Virus record (IMG/VR): IMGVR_UViG_3300043640_000093
Coordinates: 1 to 24,395 of that record
Reading direction: 5' to 3' (one strand)
Source of the DNA: a virus
DNA length: 24,395 nucleotides
The notes beneath the pieces are model-generated. The model searched no databases and was not told the DNA's origin. It was given only the letters and a program-made list of their open reading frames with translations. Positions 20,313-24,395 of the stretch are shown piece after piece; the stretch's first letter is position 1, and each line of letters opens with the position of its first letter. A program made the translations under genes and the position numbers.

Positions 20313-20846
20313 CTAGCTCACGCTCCTTCCGCCCCGCATAACCCGGCCCTGCCCGGACCCGGTCGACGTCGGCTCGTTCCCCATGATCCCGGGCAACTGC
20401 GGGCCGCCGCCCGCGTACGACCCGTCAATCGCCTGCGTCCAGTCACCAGGGCCGGAGATGCTGTCACTCACCGTGTCCTGCACGTAAGTGCCGGTCAGGT
20501 ACGCCCCGGGCCGGGTGTAGTGGATGCTGTCGGGACCGCCGCCGTTGCTGTTCTGCGCGCCCTGGCTGCCCGGCGCGCCGGTGCTGGCGGTCTGCGACGG
20601 GCCCTCACCGGAGATCCCCTCGGTCAGCTGCCCCGGCTGGTTCGTCGGGTCGGCGGCGCCGGACGCGCCCTCTGTGCCCGGCGCGCCGGTGCCCGGCGGG
20701 AGGGCCACGCCGAACAGGGAATCCGGGTACTGGCCCGGCTCGTTCGTCGTGTCCGACTGGGCGCTCGTGCCGGAGAACGCGCCGGTCTCCCGCGTCCCGG
20801 ACACGGGGCCATAACCCGGGGTGGTACCCGGAGTGAGGTTCGCCAT
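20313..20846 (-). CDS. Gly/Ser/Thr/Pro-rich low-complexity protein
   Basis: A 177-aa protein, ATG at 20846, five bases after the preceding stop; an in-frame longer reading runs through the zinc-finger gene and is rejected. GGAAAGG lies about 9 bases upstream. The sequence is disordered and has repeated phrases such as TNEPGQYPDSLFGVALPPGT and PTNQPGQLTEGISGEGPSQT, which look like imperfect internal repeats around NxPGQ. It ends with GQGRVMRGGRSVS. It is highly hydrophilic and rich in Ser/Thr, so it is a possible glycan acceptor on the capsid. Function otherwise unknown. Confidence 0.65.
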   Translation of the reverse strand: MANLTPGTTPGYGPVSGTRETGAFSGTSAQSDTTNEPGQYPDSLFGVALPPGTGAPGTEGASGAADPTNQPGQLTEGISGEGPSQTASTGAPGSQGAQNSNGGGPDSIHYTRPGAYLTGTYVQDTVSDSISGPGDWTQAIDGSYAGGGPQLPGIMGNEPTSTGSGQGRVMRGGRSVS

Positions 20847-20851
20847 CGGGA

Positions 20852-21118
20852 TCAGCCTTTCCTTGTCGTCAGGTACTCCGCGGTCTCTGCGGACACATGC
20901 CGGGCGCAGCGGAACACGCCGCCCTCGCGGACGATCGTCATGCCCGGCAGGCCCATGCAGCCGCAGTCCAGGCGCCGCGGGAGCGCCCCGGCGCACGCGT
21001 CGTGCACCGCACGGCCGCCCGGCAGGCCCACACCGCGGCCGGGACGGATGCCCCGGCCGCAGTGCGCGCACGGCTGCCGCCCCGCGCTGGCCTGCCTGAT
21101 GCGGCGGCGGTTGGACAC
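20852..21118 (-). CDS. Zinc-finger-like small protein
   Basis: An 88-aa protein, GTG at 21118, two bases after the capsid stop; ribosome site weak, so coupled to capsid translation. It has CAHCGRGIRPG at about 17-27, HDAC at about 39-42, and CGC plus a later C in the second half, arranged like a treble-clef or LIM-like zinc site. The N-terminus is basic (NRRRIRQAS). Similar small Cys-rich proteins follow capsid genes in some actinophages. It may bind the DNA or the capsid, or regulate late expression. Function is not established. Confidence 0.65.
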   Translation of the reverse strand: MSNRRRIRQASAGRQPCAHCGRGIRPGRGVGLPGGRAVHDACAGALPRRLDCGCMGLPGMTIVREGGVFRCARHVSAETAEYLTTRKG

Positions 21119-21120
21119 GG

Positions 21121-22392
21121 CTAGGTCGCCGCGGCCTTGAACAGCTTGATCGCGTTCGTGTCCACCAGCGTCCCGTCACCGCGGAGCAGGCAGCGGAACG
21201 TCACCAGGTCCGTGCCGAACGCGAAGTCATCGCTGCGCTCGAACCGCACCCCGCCGACCAGCCGGACGAAGAACTGGCTGAAGTCACCGAACGCCACGTC
21301 GAACGCGGACGTCACCGCCGCCGGCATGAACGGATCCGCCACGATCGGCTTCCCGAGCAGCAGGTCAGGTGACCCCAGCACCGCCGACGGCTCCCAGATC
21401 GGGCGCCCGTTGCCGTCCACGATCTTGCGGAACCCGCCGATCGTCTTGTCCGCCGCCATCCAGTAGCACGACCGGGACTGGCGGTACGGGGCGATCACGC
21501 TGTACTCGAGGTCCACCAGGTTCGCGTAGGTGGGGATCCCGGCCTGGCCGGTGGTCACCTGCGTCACGCCCGGGGACGCCGACGTGGCGAAGATCAGGCC
21601 GGCGGGCTTGGACGACCCGTTGCCGTTGACCAGGTCGGTGCCGAACGCGTTGCCCACCGCACGGCCGGCCTGCATGGCCAGGTACCCGATCAGGTCCACC
21701 CCGGAGTCATCGATGAGCTCACGGCCGAGCTGCAGCATGATGCCGTACTTGAACGACGTCAGCGTGGCCAGCGCGAACGCCGGGTCAGACGTCGGCAGGG
21801 TCCCCGACTGGGCGGTCAGCGCCGCCGTCGAGTGGCCGGTGGTCTTCGGGATCTGCAGCGTCTCCCCGCCCGCGGTGTTCAGCACCGTCGGCCCGGCCTG
21901 CATGATGCCGGACACCTCGATCAGGTGCGCGATCAATCTGTCGTAGAAGTCGGTCGGCACGACCGACGTGGGGGTGCCGGTGTTGGACAGCAGGGTGCGG
22001 TAGTTCAGCGGGCCGAGGCCCTCGGTGTTGTGCGCCAGCTCGACGGCCTTGGTCTCGCCGCGCAGGAACGCCCGGATCTCCGCGGCGGCGTCCTTGCCGT
22101 TGCTGTCCGCGTAGCCGCCAGCGGTGGCGCCATCTCCCCCGGCGCGGCGCTCGACGGGCTTGCGGCCGATCGCGTCGAACGCGTCGTCTGTGTCCTTCGA
22201 CCGCTTCTCCGCCTTGAGGACACCGCCGATCTGATCATCGACCTTGTCGAGCTCCTCCATGAGCCGCTGCCAGGTGCCCTGCTCATCGGGGGTCATCTCG
22301 CGGTTTTCCTCGGCGGCCGTCTCGACGTAGCCCCGGGCCTCGTTCCACACGTTCAGGCGCCTAGCCTGGAGCCTCTTCGCAACCTCGCTCAC
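21121..22392 (-). CDS. Major capsid protein (HK97 fold)
   Basis: A 423-aa protein, GTG at 22392 with GAAGGGA about 8 bases upstream. Residues 1-75 form a charged coiled coil (AAEENREMTPDEQGTWQRLM), the delta/scaffold part that the protease removes. After an Ala/Gly linker, the mature capsid begins about residue 105 and has VVPTDFYDRLIAHLIEVSGI, QIPKTTGHSTAALTAQSGT, LGRELIDDSGVDLIGYLA, NAFGTDLVNGNGSSKPAGL, and AFGDFSQFFVRLVGGVRFER near the end, all typical of HK97-type capsids. It assembles the icosahedral head. It lies after the prohead protease, with 83 bases between, the largest gap in the right-hand half. Confidence 0.94.
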   Translation of the reverse strand: MSEVAKRLQARRLNVWNEARGYVETAAEENREMTPDEQGTWQRLMEELDKVDDQIGGVLKAEKRSKDTDDAFDAIGRKPVERRAGGDGATAGGYADSNGKDAAAEIRAFLRGETKAVELAHNTEGLGPLNYRTLLSNTGTPTSVVPTDFYDRLIAHLIEVSGIMQAGPTVLNTAGGETLQIPKTTGHSTAALTAQSGTLPTSDPAFALATLTSFKYGIMLQLGRELIDDSGVDLIGYLAMQAGRAVGNAFGTDLVNGNGSSKPAGLIFATSASPGVTQVTTGQAGIPTYANLVDLEYSVIAPYRQSRSCYWMAADKTIGGFRKIVDGNGRPIWEPSAVLGSPDLLLGKPIVADPFMPAAVTSAFDVAFGDFSQFFVRLVGGVRFERSDDFAFGTDLVTFRCLLRGDGTLVDTNAIKLFKAAAT

Positions 22393-22475
22393 GGCGGGTC
22401 CCTTCAGGTTGTGACTGGTGGTTGCCGTGAGGGTGGTTGCGTTGCCTGCCCTCGGTATTCAGTTATGAAAGCGTG

Positions 22476-23435
22476 TCAGCCCTGGTCAGTCCAGGGGTCA
22501 CGGCGCTTCTCCATCAGCTTCATCATCGCCGCGGCGCCTGAGATCGGCTTCGGCTCCGGCTTCACCGGGGCACCCCGGTTGTCGGTGCGGATGAAGAACC
22601 GGCGCAGCTCGTCCTGCGCGGCCATGCTGACGACTTCCTCCAGCGCCACGTCCTTCGCCAGCGCCAGGGACCGCAGCCCCGCGGTCGCGTCCGGGTAGGC
22701 CGGGTCCAGGACCGGGGCGACGTCGACCAGCTGCACCTCGTGCAGGGTCCGCATCGGGTAGTTCTGGTCCGTCACCGACCACTCGTCACCACCGGGCGGC
22801 ACCCGGAACGCGAAGGACGAGAACTGGATGTCGTGGCGCTGGACGAGCTCGAGGATGTCGGCGCGGGCCTTCGGGGGGTCCACCTCGTAATCGAGGCCGG
22901 TGCCGTCGGTGCGCAGCTGCAGCGTGTTCCCCGCGGTCGTGCCCAAAACCATATTGGCGTCGTGGTTGTACCGGCAGATCACGTTCGGCCAGCCGAGCGC
23001 CCGGGACTGGTTGAACGCCCCCGTGCCGACCTGCTCAACGAATCCGCCGAGGTTGCGGGACAGCTTCCCGAACACCGCGCCGTAGCCGCCGATCTTCTCC
23101 CCGTCCGCCGCGGCGCGGCACTCGATCACGCCCGGGGTGTACCGGCGTTCCGGCTCACCCGCCAGGTCACCGAGGGACCGGCCACCGGAATCGGTGCCCA
23201 CCTGGACGCCGAACTTCGCCGCAGCTGCCCTGATCTTCGGCATCGCCTTGTCTCCAAACGGTGATTGCGGGGCCCGCGCCAGCGCGTTACGGACATGCGC
23301 GGCGTCATGAATCGGGAAGTGCCGCAGCGACCGCGGCGTGGTCTTCCCCGAACTGTCCTTCGTGCCGCCGCCCTCGATGTACGCGAACGCGGAGTCAGGC
23401 AGGTCATTGATGGAGCCGGCCGAAAGCTCAGCCAT
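22476..23435 (-). CDS. Prohead protease with extra N-terminal domain
   Basis: A 319-aa protein, ATG at 23435, overlapping the portal end by 8 bases. Residues about 1-78 are a separate conserved module (LPDSAFAYIEGGG, TPRSLRHFPIHDAAHVRNAL, SPFGDKAMPKIRAAAAKFGV) of the type often met in actinophage proteases. Residues about 100-260 are the HK97 protease: GYGAVFGKLS, YNHD with catalytic His158, FSSFAFR with catalytic Ser206 or Ser207, and EVQLVDVAPVLDPAYPDA. The C-terminus is charged. The enzyme cleaves the capsid delta domain during maturation. What the N-terminal module does is unknown. Confidence 0.92.
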   Translation of the reverse strand: MAELSAGSINDLPDSAFAYIEGGGTKDSSGKTTPRSLRHFPIHDAAHVRNALARAPQSPFGDKAMPKIRAAAAKFGVQVGTDSGGRSLGDLAGEPERRYTPGVIECRAAADGEKIGGYGAVFGKLSRNLGGFVEQVGTGAFNQSRALGWPNVICRYNHDANMVLGTTAGNTLQLRTDGTGLDYEVDPPKARADILELVQRHDIQFSSFAFRVPPGGDEWSVTDQNYPMRTLHEVQLVDVAPVLDPAYPDATAGLRSLALAKDVALEEVVSMAAQDELRRFFIRTDNRGAPVKPEPKPISGAAAMMKLMEKRRDPWTDQG

Positions 23436-24395
23436 GTCCGTTTCCGTTCATCGCCGGGGCTTTCCCGTTCACTTGCGGCGGGGCCGCGGGGTATACCGGC
23501 GGCGGCGGGGCGGCAGGCTGCGCCGCGGCTTCCTTCGCCAGCACCGCCGCCTGCTCCCGCGCCAGCGCGTCCGCAGGACCCTCGGTCACCAGCTGCTCGA
23601 AGGACTTCGGGATCTCCTTGATGCCGCGGGCCATCGCCACCAGCACCTGCAGCGGCAGCGGGTCCGTCCCCACCCCGCCGCCGGTGAGGGGGTCCAGCTC
23701 CTCGAGCTCCCGGATCTCGTTGACCGTCTTCAGGCCGATGTCCCGGTCCAGCTGGTAGATCTTGTGCCGCGTCTCGGTGTTCGTCTTCAGCATCGCGTCC
23801 GCGTTGAACCGCACGTACTGCTGCGCGGGCAGCACATCGAACAGGGCCGTCTCGATCCGCACCAGCCACGGCCGCAAGGTGTCGGTGATCAGCGAGATCG
23901 ACTCGTCCTCCTGCGTCGAATAAGTCAGCGAGTCGCCGCGCTTCCCGCCGATCCGCTCCGGCGGCAGGCCGAGAATGGCCGCGATCTGCGTCGCATTCAG
24001 CTGCATCGCCTCGATGAACTGCGCCTCCGACGGCGGCACGCTCACCGGCTTGTAATCCCAGTCCCGGCCATACACCAGCGGCTCACGGCGCTGGATCGAG
24101 CGCGTCAGCCGGTTGCGGATCTCGTCGGCCTGGTCCGGCTCGACTTCGGTCTCGGAGTTCTGGAACGTCCCCGGGGGCCAGCCGCCCGCCCGGTACCACG
24201 ACGCGCCGTACTCCAGCGCGTCATTCCCCGAGGCGATCAGGTTCATGAACAGCCGCAGCGGCGAGAGGCCCGCCAGCTTCCCCGGCACGCTGAACGCCCG
24301 GATGTGGAACAGCTCGTCGCGGGACATCTGCCGGCCGTAGAAGTAGATCCGGGCCCGCATCGGGTTCCACGGCTGGTCCGGGTCATCCAGCACCT
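23428..24395 (-). CDS. Portal protein (HK97 family), N-terminus cut by the window
   Basis: The frame is open to the right edge, so the N-terminal part lies outside the window; about 321 residues are visible. They include DELFHIRAFSVPGKLAGLSP, GNDALEYGASWYRAGGWPPG, PSEAQFIEAMQLNATQIAAI followed by LGLPPERIGG, and a late helix EIRELEELDPL, all hallmarks of the HK97-type portal. The last 60 residues are Ala/Pro-rich. Twelve copies form the ring for DNA packaging and tail attachment. It is followed at once by the protease. Confidence 0.93.
   Translation of the reverse strand, partial: VLDDPDQPWNPMRARIYFYGRQMSRDELFHIRAFSVPGKLAGLSPLRLFMNLIASGNDALEYGASWYRAGGWPPGTFQNSETEVEPDQADEIRNRLTRSIQRREPLVYGRDWDYKPVSVPPSEAQFIEAMQLNATQIAAILGLPPERIGGKRGDSLTYSTQEDESISLITDTLRPWLVRIETALFDVLPAQQYVRFNADAMLKTNTETRHKIYQLDRDIGLKTVNEIRELEELDPLTGGGVGTDPLPLQVLVAMARGIKEIPKSFEQLVTEGPADALAREQAAVLAKEAAAQPAAPPPPVYPAAPPQVNGKAPAMNGNGHG

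Noticed and set aside
22393-22475. Possible promoter between protease and capsid genes (CTGACA, then CATAAC)
   Set aside because: Spacing and boxes do not fit together well; an 83-base gap alone is not sufficient evidence.

Overview
The window is a stretch of a very GC-rich genome (roughly two-thirds G+C or more, strong third-position GC, many GTG starts, GTGA/ATGA/TAATG stop-start overlaps). It reads as the virion-structural region of a siphovirus or prophage of an actinobacterial host, probably Streptomyces or a relative. The host assignment is inferred from composition and from the look of the proteins. No integrase, terminase, lysis or replication gene lies in the window, so temperate or lytic lifestyle cannot be decided.

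Almost all genes run on the minus strand as one long late-operon-like series, read from the right end to the left. Head section (24395 to about 20850): portal (cut by the window edge), HK97-type prohead protease with an extra N-terminal domain, HK97-fold major capsid protein, and a small zinc-finger-like protein. Then come four small proteins, mostly low-complexity, and a sugar block (19718-16523): SAM methyltransferase, NAD-dependent epimerase/dehydratase, GT2 glycosyltransferase, a 60-aa protein and a GT4-like glycosyltransferase. After it follow small proteins, beta-rich appendage proteins (one with thirteen 18-aa repeats), a gp6-like connector, a C39-peptidase-like protein with a basic tail, a tail terminator, a further glycosyltransferase, the major tail protein, a gp10-like protein, tail assembly chaperones G and GT (frameshift), the tape measure with a transglycosylase domain, a 1010-aa minor tail protein with a glycine-rich insert, and a tail-tip beta-sandwich protein.

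Three plus-strand islands interrupt this series. (1) 627-1048: two coupled small genes, the second a DnaJ-like zinc-ribbon protein. (2) 7181-7909: an HNH-like homing-endonuclease candidate wedged between GT and the tape measure. (3) 8843-9698: a complete moron with promoter, paired operator-like palindromes, a lipoprotein gene, a ribbon-helix-helix gene and a terminator lying inside the 3' end of the major tail gene.

The two most interesting systems are the structural-operon-embedded glycosylation module (three glycosyltransferases, epimerase and methyltransferase, probably decorating capsid, fibre or tail proteins) and the self-contained lipoprotein/RHH moron with its own operators. Several genes shorter than 60 codons, and the frameshifted T frame of the tail chaperone, were found by reading the sequence directly. 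At the left end, 1-273 holds no convincing gene, only a tRNA-like RNA on the minus strand.
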